A stretch of DNA of 64,000 nt from DASRDR01 sp044867785 (GCA_044867785.1 JBIOVM010000025.1:6551-70550), one strand, 5' to 3'. Shown: positions 7,977 through 17,207, counted from the first letter of the stretch. Made by a program: numbers and translations. The notes: generated by a model from the letters alone, not told the origin.

Positions 7977-9575
7977 ATGACCAGGACCGACGGCATCGAA
8001 CTGCACGGCCCCGTCGAGGGGCGATTCGGCGAGGTGCTGACGCCCGCCGCGCTCCGCTTCGTAGCCCTCCTCGAGCGCGAGCTCGGGCCCTCGCGGGCGG
8101 CGCTCCTCCGTCGCCGCGCGGAGCGCCAGGCGACCTTCGACGCCGGCGCGCGGCTGGACTTCCTGCCCGAGACGCGCGCGGTCCGCGAGGGGACCTGGAC
8201 CGTCGCGCCGGCGCCGAAGGACCTCCAGCGCCGCTGGGTGGAGCTGACGGGGCCGGCCGAGCGGAAGATGGTCATCAATGCGCTCAACTCCGGCGCCGAC
8301 GTCTTCATGGCGGACTTCGAGGACGCCAACACCCCGAGCTGGCGCAACATGGTCCAGGGCCAGGTCAACCTCTTGGATGCGGTCGCCCGGACGATCGAGC
8401 ACACGAATCCCGACGGCCGCGTGTACCGACTGAACGAGACGATCGCGACGCTGCTCGTCCGCCCGCGCGGCTGGCACCTCGTCGAGCGCCACTGCCAGGT
8501 CGACGGCGCGTCCATGTCCGGGAGCCTCTTCGACTTCGGCCTCTACGTGTTCCACAACGGCCGCCGCCTCCTCGAGCGGGGCACCGGCCCCTACTTCTAC
8601 CTCCCCAAGCTCGAAAGCCACGTCGAGGCTCGGCTCTGGAACGACGCGTTCACGCTGGCCGAGGACCGCCTCGGTTTCCCGCGGGGCGCCATTCGCGCCA
8701 CCGTCCTGGTCGAGACGATCCCGGCCGCGTTCGAGATGGACGAGATCCTGTGGGAGCTGCGGGAGCACTCCGGCGGGCTCAACGCAGGCCGGTGGGACTA
8801 CATGTTCAGCCTCATCAAGAAGTTCCGAGACGCGCCCGAGTTCGTGCTGCCGGACCGCGCCCAGGTCACGATGACGGTGCCCTTCATGCGGGCCTACACC
8901 GAGCTTCTCGTGAAGACCTGTCACCGGCGCGGCGCCCATGCCCTCGGGGGCATGGCCGCCTTCATCCCGAACCGCCGTGATCCGCACGTCACCGAGGTCG
9001 CCCTGGCGCGCGTCCGGGAGGACAAGATCCGCGAGTCCCGGGACGGGTTCGACGGCACGTGGGTGGCCCATCCGGATCTCGTCACGGTAGCCCGCGAGCC
9101 CTTCGCGCGCCTCCTCGGCGACCGTCCGCACCAGCTGGAGCGCCAGCGCCCCGACGTCGAGCCGGACGCGCGGGCGCTGCTCGACGTCCGGGTGGCGGGC
9201 GGGACCGTCAGCGAGGCCGGCCTCCGGAGCAACGTGAGCGTGGCGCTCCAGTACCTGGCCGCCTGGCTGGGCGGGACCGGGGCCGTCGCGATCTTCAATC
9301 TCATGGAGGACGCCGCGACCGCCGAGATTTCGCGCTCGCAGATCTGGCAGTGGGTGCGCCACCGCACGCGGCTCGTCGAAGGCGACGTCGTCACGCGGAA
9401 GCTTGTGCAGCAGATCGTGGGCGAGGAGCTCGAGAAGCTCGGCGCCGCCGGGAGCGGCGACCGGTCCCAGCCGGGGCACTACGCCGCCGCGCGCGAGGTG
9501 TTCGAGGCGGTGGCCCTCGACGAGCCGTTCGTCGAGTTCCTGACGCTGCCCGCGTCCGAGCGGATCGACCTCTAG
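7977..9575 (+). CDS. aceB: Malate synthase A
   Basis: This is a cytosolic glyoxylate-cycle enzyme condensing glyoxylate with acetyl-CoA to malate. The 532-residue length matches isoform A. Family segments include MADFEDANTPSWRNMVQGQ, YLPKLESHVEARLWNDAF, ATVLVETIPAAFEMDEILWE, HSGGLNAGRWDYMFSLIKKF, VTMTVPFMRAY and the C-terminal LMEDAATAEISRSQIWQW, which carries the catalytic-base Asp region. AGGAGG at 7963-7968 sits eight bases before the ATG at 7977, which decides the start over a GTG at 7899. No isocitrate lyase is in the window. The next gene follows after 78 bases on the same strand and may be co-transcribed. Confidence 0.95.
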   Translation: MTRTDGIELHGPVEGRFGEVLTPAALRFVALLERELGPSRAALLRRRAERQATFDAGARLDFLPETRAVREGTWTVAPAPKDLQRRWVELTGPAERKMVINALNSGADVFMADFEDANTPSWRNMVQGQVNLLDAVARTIEHTNPDGRVYRLNETIATLLVRPRGWHLVERHCQVDGASMSGSLFDFGLYVFHNGRRLLERGTGPYFYLPKLESHVEARLWNDAFTLAEDRLGFPRGAIRATVLVETIPAAFEMDEILWELREHSGGLNAGRWDYMFSLIKKFRDAPEFVLPDRAQVTMTVPFMRAYTELLVKTCHRRGAHALGGMAAFIPNRRDPHVTEVALARVREDKIRESRDGFDGTWVAHPDLVTVAREPFARLLGDRPHQLERQRPDVEPDARALLDVRVAGGTVSEAGLRSNVSVALQYLAAWLGGTGAVAIFNLMEDAATAEISRSQIWQWVRHRTRLVEGDVVTRKLVQQIVGEELEKLGAAGSGDRSQPGHYAAAREVFEAVALDEPFVEFLTLPASERIDL

Positions 9576-9653
9576 CCACCACGCCGCCCGCCGGCATCGG
9601 TCGCCCGGGCAATCCGCGCCGGACCGGGGAACGTAGGGCTCGAGGAGGGCTCC

Positions 9654-11021
9654 ATGATTCCCGACGACGCGCTCGCCGCCCTGCGGCGCTATCCCTTGCT
9701 CGAGGCCTTGCGCGAGCGCCGCTCCCGGCGGTTCGGCCTCGGCATGGCGCTCCCGGCCGGGCCTTTCGCCCACCGGAGCCGCCACCAGGGCCTTCGGCTC
9801 ACCGAAGGCGAGGAGGCCCTCCTCGCCTTCGCGGCGTGCGGGATCACCGGCTACGCCCTGGCGGACCTCGCGTACGCGCCTGGCCAGGGCGGGACGATCA
9901 TGGCCGGCCTCCTCGGCCGGACGGTCGCGAGCGGCGACGCCATCCAGAGTGTGGCCGTCGTGGTGACCAACGCCGAGTCGACGTACCTCCTCAAGCGGCC
10001 ACGGGACTACGCGCCCGCCGAGATCGCCGAGTTGGTCCGCCTCGCCGCCGCCGGGGAATACGTCGAGCTCCACCGACGAAGCCGGATCCCGATCCGCGCG
10101 GGGCGGACGACCGCGCCGCTCGACGCGCCGTTCAACCTGGACGTGAACCGCTGGTCGCTCTACGACCCGGCCGGCACCTACTTCCTGCCCATCAACGACC
10201 TGACGTTCCTCTACCTGAACGGCGTCCTCGAGGTTTTCGGCGAGCCGACCGGGGCGTTCGTCGTCGACGAGCGCGCCGGCTTCCGGCCGGCCGGTCTCGG
10301 GCGCTTCGCGCGAAGCCGCGGGGGGCATCTCCGGGACGATCCGCGGGACGGCCGGCTACTCACGATCCGGGACCTGGAGAGCCTGGTGACCGAGTTCGTC
10401 ACGATCGAGCAGGGAATGATCGTCCAGAACCTCGGGCTCATGGCGCAGGCGCTCGGCCTCGGCGGGTTCCCTCACTGGGCGGCGCACCCCTTCGGCTGGC
10501 TCCAGGCGCTGGGGTTCCGCATGGCGGAGATGCCGGCCAGCCGCTTCCTCGGCCTCTCGAGGCCGCTCCGCTGGATGAGCCGTCTGCTCGGGCGCGACGT
10601 GCCGGTGCCGCTGGCCATCGGGCTCGAAGTGGAGGGCCGGCCGGTCCTCGCACCGTATCGACCCCCGTACCACGCCTCGATGGAGGCGGCCGTGCGCGCC
10701 GTCGTCGCGCTGAAGTTCGGCGCGGAGGGCGTCTTCCGCGGCGGGGCGGCGACGAGCGCCTTTCGCGAGCCCGGACGACTCGCGGCGGCCGCGTCCCCGC
10801 CCAGTGCGGCGGCCATCGACGCGGCGATCGCCTACGCCACGTACGTCTGGGAGCGCTACGGACGGTTCCCCGCCTACGCGCCCCCGTTTCGGACCGTGCT
10901 CGGCTTCCAGGCGAGCCACGTCGACGTCGAGTTCTACGACCGCTTCTACCGGCCCGAGGCCCTGACCGCGACCCAGCGGGAGCACCTCGCCCGCTGGCAC
11001 GGCGCGACCGCGCGGCTCTAG
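9654..11021 (+). CDS. Conserved protein of unassigned function, weakly nitroreductase-like
   Basis: I do not recognise the family of this 455-residue soluble protein. It has no signal peptide or membrane segment. The N-terminal region (LEALRERRSRRFGLGMALP, then TEGEEALLAFAACGITGYAL) and a later segment (IVQNLGLMAQALGLGGFP) recall the first helix and the flavin-proximal 'QN..L.A..LGLG' helix of nitroreductases, so a diverged FMN fold is a guess. Other clear stretches are FNLDVNRWSLYDPAGTYFLP and GFQASHVDVEFYDRFY. AGGAGGG lies just upstream of the ATG at 9654. It follows malate synthase closely on the same strand. Its stop shares the palindromic CTAG at 11018-11021 with the convergent cupin gene. 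Confidence 0.7.
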   Translation: MIPDDALAALRRYPLLEALRERRSRRFGLGMALPAGPFAHRSRHQGLRLTEGEEALLAFAACGITGYALADLAYAPGQGGTIMAGLLGRTVASGDAIQSVAVVVTNAESTYLLKRPRDYAPAEIAELVRLAAAGEYVELHRRSRIPIRAGRTTAPLDAPFNLDVNRWSLYDPAGTYFLPINDLTFLYLNGVLEVFGEPTGAFVVDERAGFRPAGLGRFARSRGGHLRDDPRDGRLLTIRDLESLVTEFVTIEQGMIVQNLGLMAQALGLGGFPHWAAHPFGWLQALGFRMAEMPASRFLGLSRPLRWMSRLLGRDVPVPLAIGLEVEGRPVLAPYRPPYHASMEAAVRAVVALKFGAEGVFRGGAATSAFREPGRLAAAASPPSAAAIDAAIAYATYVWERYGRFPAYAPPFRTVLGFQASHVDVEFYDRFYRPEALTATQREHLARWHGATARL

Positions 11022-11440
11022 GCGTCCTGCGGGGGATGCGCGGCGAACCACTCCGCGATCGCCGGCATGCTGTCCTCGAAGTCGCCGGGGATCGAGATGT
11101 TCAGCACCCCGGCCCGATGGTCGGTGCGGTTCTGGAAGTCATGCGTCAGGCCGCCCGGCGCCAGGACGAAGGAGCCCCGCGGCGCATCGACCCAGCGATC
11201 GCCCAGGAGGAAGCTCATCGTCCCCTCGATGACGAAGAAGACGTCGTCCTCCGCGTGGGCATGGGCGCCGGGGCCGTCCGTGTGCGGCTCGAGCCACCAC
11301 TCGGAGATCGAGTACGCACCTCGCGTCTCGTCCCCGTCGGCCTTGAAGAGCGCAGCGATGCGTCGCATTGGGTAGGCGCGCCCCGCGCCGGGGGCCAGGA
11401 GGATGGCGGGTCGGGATGGAGTGGGCTCCGGGTGGCGCAT
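11018..11440 (-). CDS. Small cupin-domain protein
   Basis: The 140-residue protein is a single cupin barrel. The first motif is PGAHAHAEDDVFFVIEGTM, with HAHAED supplying the HxH...E metal ligands. The second is APRGSFVLAPGGLTHDFQN, with its His in THDF. Cupins of this size act as dioxygenases, isomerases or ligand binders, so no reaction can be assigned. It is the first of a run of minus-strand genes but is separated from the deacetylase gene by 62 bases. Confidence 0.8.
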   Translation of the reverse strand: MRHPEPTPSRPAILLAPGAGRAYPMRRIAALFKADGDETRGAYSISEWWLEPHTDGPGAHAHAEDDVFFVIEGTMSFLLGDRWVDAPRGSFVLAPGGLTHDFQNRTDHRAGVLNISIPGDFEDSMPAIAEWFAAHPPQDA

Positions 11441-11502
11441 GGGGCTGGTCTCGAGGGGTGGGGTCGCGACCGGCGGGCGTCAAGCGCGCTCAGGAAACGC
11501 GC

Positions 11503-12306
11503 TCAGGCACCGCCGTCGCCGTCGAGCAGCGGATCGAGCGCGGGGAAGCTGACGGCCGGGTGGGTCCGGAGGCGGCCGAGAAGCTCGTCGAGGCACCCCC
11601 AAGCCTCCGGCGAGAAGTCCCGATGGTGGGTGAGCAGGCCCGTGGGCTCGGTGGGGTCGGCGCGCGCCAGGCGCCGATCGGCGAGATGGCCGGTGATCTG
11701 ATCCAGCGTCCGCTCGACGCCGCCGAAGCGCTTGCCTGCGCGCCACTGGATGGGATCGACGTGGCAGTTCAGCGCGCGGAGCCCGGGGGCGCCCGACCCC
11801 GACGATCGAGGGCCGAACGTCGACACGACTCGATAGCCGGCGGCGGGGAGCGCGGCCCGGATCGCAGGAGCGATCCGATTCCACGGAGGGACGAGGCCCG
11901 GCCGGAGCCGACCCGAGACCAGGCTGGCCAATCGAGCCCGGCCCACGGCGAGCTCGGCGAGGGCCGCGGGGACGGCGCGCGCCGGGCCGAGCTCCGCCGG
12001 CTTGCCGCGCGTCCCGCCGGGCCCCGGAGGCTCGTGATTTCGGTGGGCGAAGCCATGCTGGAGCACGTGGACCCCGCCGGCCGCCGCGCGAATCTGCGCG
12101 GCCACGGGTGGGTCGAGCCAGGCCGGCACGACGGCGAGGGCGAGCGGCACGCTCCGGGCCGCCGCCAGGGCGAGCAGGCGGTCGAAGGCCGGGCTGGCGC
12201 GCCCGGCGTCATCGTCGCGCCACCAGAACGTCGCGGCGCCGGGCGGCCAGCGGTCGAGCTCGGCCCGAAGGCGCTCCCACGCGGCCAGGTCCCCGGCGTT
12301 CGTCAC
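11503..12306 (-). CDS. Polysaccharide deacetylase family (NodB-like) protein
   Basis: The 267-residue protein shows the catalytic pieces of carbohydrate esterase family 4. The acidic motif is TFWWRDDDAG near residue 28, the zinc-binding His pair is in VLQHGFAHRNHEP, and LVPPWNRI provides the R/P substrate-groove motif. A later THHRDFSP resembles the C-terminal His motif. There is no signal peptide, so it may act on a cytoplasmic glycan intermediate. It lies downstream of the glycosyltransferase run on the same strand, which supports a role in modifying the same glycan. The start is GTG at 12306. Confidence 0.8.
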   Translation of the reverse strand: MTNAGDLAAWERLRAELDRWPPGAATFWWRDDDAGRASPAFDRLLALAAARSVPLALAVVPAWLDPPVAAQIRAAAGGVHVLQHGFAHRNHEPPGPGGTRGKPAELGPARAVPAALAELAVGRARLASLVSGRLRPGLVPPWNRIAPAIRAALPAAGYRVVSTFGPRSSGSGAPGLRALNCHVDPIQWRAGKRFGGVERTLDQITGHLADRRLARADPTEPTGLLTHHRDFSPEAWGCLDELLGRLRTHPAVSFPALDPLLDGDGGA

Positions 12307-12383
12307 CGGGCGGGACGATGGCGGCCGGCCGCGCCCCCGCGTGACGGCCCCGGCGGGCGCCGGGTATGCTCGGGGGACCCGTC

Positions 12384-12896
12384 ATGAGCCGCCTGGACTT
12401 TCACATCGAGCAGAAGATCGCCCAGCGCGACAGCATCGACCTGGCCGCGCGCGCGCTCGCCGGCCGCCCGGGCTGGATCGTCGAGTTCGGCCTCGGCCGG
12501 GGCCGGTCGTACTCGCACCTGGTCGAGCGCTTCCCCGGCCGCGAGATCTACTGCTTCGACCGCGAGCTGGCGACCTATTCGGACGATGGCCCGCCACCGG
12601 AGCGCGTCGTCCTCGGGGATCTCGCGACGGTCCTGACGGACCCGGTCGTGCAGGCGCGCTTCCGTGGCCGCGTCATCCTCGCGCACCTGGACCTCGCGTG
12701 GGGCGATTCGGCGGATGCGCGGCTCCACCGCCTGGTCGTCGAGCGATCGCGTGACTGGCTCCGACCCGGGGCGTGGGTCCTGAGCGACCGGCCGGTGCGG
12801 CTCGATCCCGAGTGGGGGCTGGCTCCGGTCCCGGCGCCCACCGGCGCCGGCCACGCCGACCACTTCCATCGCTACGAGCTCCGCAGGGTGCCCTGA
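12384..12896 (+). CDS. Small class I SAM-dependent methyltransferase
   Basis: The 170-residue protein starts MSRLDFHIEQKIAQRDSIDL and carries the SAM-binding motif IVEFGLGRGRSYSHL, followed by the acidic turn IYCFDRELA and ERVVLGDLATVL. This is a compact methyltransferase family whose substrate I cannot name. The ATG at 12384 is preferred to one at 12366 because the family begins at MSRLDF. It is the only plus-strand gene within the glycan cluster, and its last 25 bases overlap the convergent glycosyltransferase gene. Confidence 0.75.
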   Translation: MSRLDFHIEQKIAQRDSIDLAARALAGRPGWIVEFGLGRGRSYSHLVERFPGREIYCFDRELATYSDDGPPPERVVLGDLATVLTDPVVQARFRGRVILAHLDLAWGDSADARLHRLVVERSRDWLRPGAWVLSDRPVRLDPEWGLAPVPAPTGAGHADHFHRYELRRVP

Positions 12897-14095
12897 GCCC
12901 GCGCCGCTCGGACGCCCGCCGCCAGCTCGGCCAGGATCGCGACGGACCGCCGCGCGCCGTCCAGGTCGATCGCGGCGGAGGCCGGGAAGTCGGGCCGAGC
13001 GAGCGTGGTATCCATGGCCGCCGCCAGCCGGGCCGGCGTGAGCTCCGTCTCGGGGAGAACCGCGAGCAGCCCGCGCTCGCCGAGAAGCCGCGCGCGGAGC
13101 GGCTGCTCGTCTCCGCTGGCCTCGTACGGCACGACCAGCGCGCGGACCCCGTGGGCGAGGAGGTCCAGCACGGTGTTGTATCCCGCCTGGCTCACCGAGA
13201 GGGCCGCGCCCGCGAGATGGGCACCGAGCGCGGGGCGATGGCCTTCGACCACGACGACCGGGCGACCGGCGTGCGGGAGCCGACGGGCCTCCGCCTCGAG
13301 CGCCCGGCGCTCGGTCTCCGGCAGATACGGACCGGTCACGATGCGCCAGGGCCGCGCGCGCGCCGCGACCGTGAGCGGCCAGGCCGCCAAGGCCGTACGG
13401 AAGAGCGGCCCGGCCACTTGCCCTCCGCCGCCGGAGATCACGACCTCGCCGTGCGCGGCCCTCGCCGGCGTGTTCGCGTCGAGTCCGAGATACCCCGTGT
13501 AGACGAGCCGCTCGCCGAGGTGGCCGGCGAGCGCGAAGGTCCGGTCCAGCGGGATGAGGTCGGGGCTCCCGTGGACGAGCACTCGGTCCGTCCACTGGCG
13601 CGCGACCGCGAGGGCGGCCAGCTCGGCCCACGCCTGGTTCGGCTTGCTGACGAGGACGTCTCGGAGGCTCACCGCGACGCGGGGCGCGGCCGCGCCCCGC
13701 CGGGCCCGGTCGTCGGCCAGCGCGAGGAGCAGAGGGCCGAGCTCCGACGTGAGGGCGTGCCGCCCGAACGGGAAGAGCTCGAGCAGCACCACGCTCGGGT
13801 CGTGCGTCCGCAAACAGGCGAGGAGGCGATCGCGCCGGGCCGCGAGATCCTCCGGGGCCGGCGGGAGACCGTCCGGGCGCGCGAGCGCGCTGGCCCGCTC
13901 GTCCGCCGCGACGAGGGGCGGCAGCTCGACGACCTCGGCGTCGCCCAGCTCGAGATGCGGCACGGGCCGGCCGCCCTGGACGAACACGACGGGCTCGCCG
14001 GCACGCCGGAGAGCCCGCGTGAGCCGGGCCGCCCGCTCGAGGTGGCCGAGCCCGAGGAGGTGCTGGCAGTAGAAGAGGATCGGGCCCGCACTCAC
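12872..14095 (-). CDS. Predicted glycosyltransferase, MurG/GT28-like fold
   Basis: The 407-residue protein resembles the predicted glycosyltransferase group related to MurG. It begins ILFYCQHLLGLGHLERAARL, where the GLGH loop is the N-terminal donor/acceptor motif. The C-terminal half contains VVISGGGGQVAGPLFRTAL and SVSQAGYNTVLDLLAHGVRA, the latter matching the nucleotide-sugar binding site of GT28-type enzymes. VPYEASGDEQPLRARLL completes that site. There are no membrane segments. It is probably co-transcribed with the histidine phosphatase and glycosyltransferases upstream and is a distant paralogue of the protein encoded at 17208-18527. Confidence 0.8.
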   Translation of the reverse strand: MSAGPILFYCQHLLGLGHLERAARLTRALRRAGEPVVFVQGGRPVPHLELGDAEVVELPPLVAADERASALARPDGLPPAPEDLAARRDRLLACLRTHDPSVVLLELFPFGRHALTSELGPLLLALADDRARRGAAAPRVAVSLRDVLVSKPNQAWAELAALAVARQWTDRVLVHGSPDLIPLDRTFALAGHLGERLVYTGYLGLDANTPARAAHGEVVISGGGGQVAGPLFRTALAAWPLTVAARARPWRIVTGPYLPETERRALEAEARRLPHAGRPVVVVEGHRPALGAHLAGAALSVSQAGYNTVLDLLAHGVRALVVPYEASGDEQPLRARLLGERGLLAVLPETELTPARLAAAMDTTLARPDFPASAAIDLDGARRSVAILAELAAGVRAARAQGTLRSS

Positions 14096-14121
14096 GGGGA
14101 TACCCGGGCTTCGCCAGAGTG

Positions 14122-14149
14122 GTTGATCGGGCGGCCTTCGGCCTGTGGG
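14122..14149 (+). repeat. REP-like palindromic repeat, copy A
   Basis: A 28-base unit, GTTGATCGG-G-CGGCC-T-TCGGCCTGTGGG, contains the stem GGCC/GGCC around a 3-base loop. It recurs in inverted orientation at 22000-22027 with 26 of 28 bases identical. This copy occupies the short gap between the phosphatase stop and the GT28-like gene start. It looks like a small dispersed repeat such as a REP element. Confidence 0.6.
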
Positions 14150-14153
14150 TGTC

Positions 14154-14750
14154 TCACGGCTTGAGCGGCTCGTTGAGGCCGATCAGCTGCAGGAGCCCGT
14201 CCCCCCGGCGCCGCACCCGATGCAGCCGATCGGGGAGCAGGCGCATCGGCGGAGGCTCCGCGAGGTCCCACCGGAGCGCCGCGCCGACGACGGTGCGGAT
14301 CACGCCCATGTGGGTCACCGCCGCCCAGGTCGCCGGTCCGCCGGCGGGCGCGAGCTCGGCGAGCCACGATCCGACGCGCGCGAGCACGCGCGCGGGCGAC
14401 TCGCCACCGGGCGGCGCGGTGTCCCAGCCCGCGCTGGGTGCGCCGGCCTCGACCGCCGCGCGCGCTTGGCCGGTCCACGCGCCGCAGTCCTGCTCGGCGA
14501 GGCGCGGCTCCACGATCGGGTCGACCGCGCCGAGGGTGCGCGCGGTCTCGACGGCGCGGCGCAGGGGACTGGTGGCCCAGCCGAGCTCGCCCGCCGCGGC
14601 GAGCGCGCGCAGATCCGGAGGCAGGCGCCAGTCGGCCGCGCGCGCCAGGCCGGCGGCCGAGAGCGGGGGATCCGCCTGGCCGATCACCCGGCCCTCCTCG
14701 TTCCACGCGGTCGGCGCGTGGCGGATCAGGACGACGTAGATGGACCGCAC
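14154..14750 (-). CDS. Histidine phosphatase (phosphoglycerate-mutase-like)
   Basis: The 198-residue protein begins with the catalytic motif VLIRHAPTAWNEEGR, where the His of RHA forms the phosphohistidine. Further family residues are WATSPLRRAVETARTLG, RLAEQDCGAWTG and the second catalytic His in VTHMGVIRTVV. It dephosphorylates a small phosphoester. In this cluster a sugar-phosphate or sugar-nucleotide intermediate is a reasonable guess, while alpha-ribazole phosphatase or a general phosphatase are alternatives. The GTG at 14750 overlaps the end of the upstream glycosyltransferase gene by 25 bases, implying one operon. Confidence 0.85.
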   Translation of the reverse strand: MRSIYVVLIRHAPTAWNEEGRVIGQADPPLSAAGLARAADWRLPPDLRALAAAGELGWATSPLRRAVETARTLGAVDPIVEPRLAEQDCGAWTGQARAAVEAGAPSAGWDTAPPGGESPARVLARVGSWLAELAPAGGPATWAAVTHMGVIRTVVGAALRWDLAEPPPMRLLPDRLHRVRRRGDGLLQLIGLNEPLKP

Positions 14751-15898
14751 GTCAGGCCGAGAACCGCGAATCCCGCGGCCAGGCGGTGCTGGAACCGCTC
14801 GAGCGTCCGGTCCGCCGTGACGAAGCGCTGGGCCGTCGCGCCCATCGTCTGGCGGAGCTCGGGATCGTCGAGGAGCCGGGCGACTCCCGCGGCGAAGGCG
14901 TCGGCCGTGGGGCCGGTGAGCAGCGCCCCCCCGGGCGCGACCATCGGATCGGGCTCGGGCCCCTGGCACGCGACGACGGGGAGGCCGGCCGCCGCCGCCT
15001 GGAGATAGACGACGTGGAACCGGCCGGGGAAGGCGAAGAGATCGGCGCCGAGATACGCGGTGGGCAAGGCGTCGGGCTCGAGCGCGCCGAGGAAGGCGAC
15101 GCGCCCGGGCGGCAGGCCGTCGAACGCCCCCGTGACGGCCGGCCGCGCGGGCCCATCGCCGACCACCGCCAGCCGCCACGGCCGGGTCGGCGCCTCGGCG
15201 TGGAGCCGCGCGAGGGCATCGGCCAGCAGCCGATAGGGCTCGAGCTTCTTCACCTCGCGCATGGCGGCCACCGCCAGGATCAGCGGCCCGTCGGCGGCGG
15301 GGAAGCGCGCGGTCAGGGCGCGGCGGCACGCCGCGCGGCGCTCCGCGCTCGCCGCGAAGCGGCCGAGGTCGACGGCCGGCGGGAGGTCGCGGAGGCGCTC
15401 GGCCGTGAACCGGGGCCCGCGGCAGGCCGCGATGCCGGGCCGGTCCCGGGGACTCATCAGGAAGATGAGATCGGCGCGGCGGACGGCGAGCCGCGCCGCG
15501 CTGACCCAGGGGCGGAACGCCGTCGAGCGGCGCTTCGCCGAGAGCGAGACGTCGACGAGGACGTAGGGGATCGCGAGCGCGGTCGCGACGACCGGGCCGA
15601 TCAGGTCGGGGGCGCGATAGTAGGTCTGGTAGGTCACCCATGCGCGCGGCCGCCGCTCGATTGGCTCGCGGCGATGGCGGGCGATCAGGCGCGTGGCGGT
15701 GAGGGCGGAAACCCGCTCGACGCGCGCGGCGTCCACCGGGTCGAACGCCCGCCGGTAGGTGAGCAGCCGGCTCGCGAGATGGGGCGTGAATCCGAGGCCG
15801 CGAAACGCGGTCATCAGCAGGCGTCCGAGCTCGCGATCGCCGGAGGGCTCCGTCTGGTAGGGGTGCTTGACGGGCGTGTAGAACGCCAGCGCCGTCAC
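14726..15898 (-). CDS. Glycosyltransferase family 4 protein
   Basis: The 390-residue protein has the two-lobed GT-B arrangement. The N-terminal half includes YTPVKHPYQTEPSGDRELGR and LIFLMSPRDRPGIAACRGP. The C-terminal half has LILAVAAMREVKKLEPYRLL and VVGDGPARPAVTGAF, the donor-site region LGADLFAFPGRFHVVYLQAA and the following AGLPVVACQGPEPDPMVAPG. The FHVVYLQAAAAG stretch replaces the common E-x7-E motif, so the donor site is somewhat atypical. The start is GTG at 15898, forming a GTGA overlap with the preceding gene. Confidence 0.82.
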   Translation of the reverse strand: MTALAFYTPVKHPYQTEPSGDRELGRLLMTAFRGLGFTPHLASRLLTYRRAFDPVDAARVERVSALTATRLIARHRREPIERRPRAWVTYQTYYRAPDLIGPVVATALAIPYVLVDVSLSAKRRSTAFRPWVSAARLAVRRADLIFLMSPRDRPGIAACRGPRFTAERLRDLPPAVDLGRFAASAERRAACRRALTARFPAADGPLILAVAAMREVKKLEPYRLLADALARLHAEAPTRPWRLAVVGDGPARPAVTGAFDGLPPGRVAFLGALEPDALPTAYLGADLFAFPGRFHVVYLQAAAAGLPVVACQGPEPDPMVAPGGALLTGPTADAFAAGVARLLDDPELRQTMGATAQRFVTADRTLERFQHRLAAGFAVLGLTCGPSTSS

Positions 15899-17184
15899 GA
15901 GGGCACGCTCGAGGGGACCTCGCTCGGCGCGCGCACGTCGCCCTCGGGCGCGGCCTCGCCGAGGAGCCGGCGGAGGCGATCGGCGCCGGTCTCGAGATCC
16001 CAGCCGTCGGTCACCCGCGCGAGGCCCGCCGCGCCCATCCGCCGCCGCGCATCGGGGTTCTGCGCGAGAGCCTCGATCGCCGCGGCCAGCGCGGCGGCGT
16101 CGCGGGGCGGCAGGAGTCGGCCGTGGACGCCGTCGACCACCAGCTCGGGGATTGCGGCGACGCGCGTGGCGATCACGGGCAGGCCCTGCGAGAGCGCCTC
16201 CACGAGGACGTTCGGCAGGCCGTCGCGATCGCCGTCGGGCGCCGTCTCCGACGCGAGAACGAAGAGATCGCTCGCCCGGTAGCGCTCCCGGACGGCGGGC
16301 TGGTCCAGCGGCCCCGTCCACACCACGCGCGCGCCCAAGCCGAGCGCGTCGGCCTGGGCGCGGAGAGCCGCTTGGAGAGGGCCGTAGCCGACCACGGTCA
16401 ACCGCACCGCGGGCCGGACCCGCGCGACGGCGTCGAGCAGGGTGGCGTAGCCCTTCTTTGGCTGGAAGCGGCCGACGGCCAGGAGCCGCACCGGGTCCGC
16501 CGGATCGGTCCCGTCACGTCGCGACCCGAAGGTCGCGGGCGCGGCGAAGAGCCGGCGGTCGAGCCCGTGGTAGACGAGCTCCACCCGCCCGGGTGCGAGA
16601 GCATCCAGGCGGGCGCGTCCGGCGGCGGTGCAGGTCACCGTGAAGCGCGCCTCGCCGAGCTTCGCGCGGAGCTCCCAGTCGGGCGTCGTCCACACGTCCT
16701 TCGCGTGTCCCGAGAGGCTGTATCCGAGCCCCGTCATGGCCGCCGCGTAGCGGGCGACGGAGGCCGGGGTGTGCAGGAAATGCGCATGGAGGTGGACCAC
16801 GCCGGCGGGAAGCTCCGCCGCGAGCACGCCGGCTTGCCCGAACCGTCGCCCGCGGTTCGGGGTGGGATCCCGCACGACGTCGGCAAGCCAGAGGCCGAGC
16901 GCGCGGAGATAGCGTCGGGGGGCCCGGGCCAAGGCCCGGGCGTGACTACGGAGCACGCGGCCGGGCGCCTGGTAGAGGTACTCCGGCAGATATGTGACCG
17001 GCGCCCGGACGGTCGCGTGGACCGGGTGGCGGAGGGCGTCGTACGGGTGCCGGAGCGAGGCGATGTGGAGCGCGAGCCCGCGCCGCTCGAGGGCGGCCAG
17101 CTCATGGGCGACGAAGGTCTCCGAGACGCGCGGGTAGCCCTTGAGGACGACGACGATCCGGCGTGCGGCGTTCGAGGGCCGCAT
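15895..17184 (-). CDS. Glycosyltransferase family 4 protein, exopolysaccharide type
   Basis: The 429-residue enzyme resembles WcaL/colanic-acid-type retaining glycosyltransferases. It begins IVVVLKGYPRVSETFVAHEL, a signature of that group, and has VVHLHAHFLHTP and YSLSGHAKDVWTTP in the acceptor lobe. The donor lobe shows LLAVGRFQPKKGYATLLDA, LTVVGYGPLQAALR and the E-x7-E region DGLPNVLVEALSQGLPVIAT. Five bases resembling an SD are not obvious before the ATG at 17184, so expression is probably coupled to the gene 23 bases upstream. Confidence 0.87.
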   Translation of the reverse strand: MRPSNAARRIVVVLKGYPRVSETFVAHELAALERRGLALHIASLRHPYDALRHPVHATVRAPVTYLPEYLYQAPGRVLRSHARALARAPRRYLRALGLWLADVVRDPTPNRGRRFGQAGVLAAELPAGVVHLHAHFLHTPASVARYAAAMTGLGYSLSGHAKDVWTTPDWELRAKLGEARFTVTCTAAGRARLDALAPGRVELVYHGLDRRLFAAPATFGSRRDGTDPADPVRLLAVGRFQPKKGYATLLDAVARVRPAVRLTVVGYGPLQAALRAQADALGLGARVVWTGPLDQPAVRERYRASDLFVLASETAPDGDRDGLPNVLVEALSQGLPVIATRVAAIPELVVDGVHGRLLPPRDAAALAAAIEALAQNPDARRRMGAAGLARVTDGWDLETGADRLRRLLGEAAPEGDVRAPSEVPSSVPS

Positions 17185-17207
17185 CGAGGCGGCCGCCGGC
17201 GACTGCG

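Noticed and set aside
7791..10328. 845-residue antisense reading over malate synthase and the next gene
   Set aside because: It has no recognisable motif and spans two genes on the other strand; it is a GC-driven shadow.
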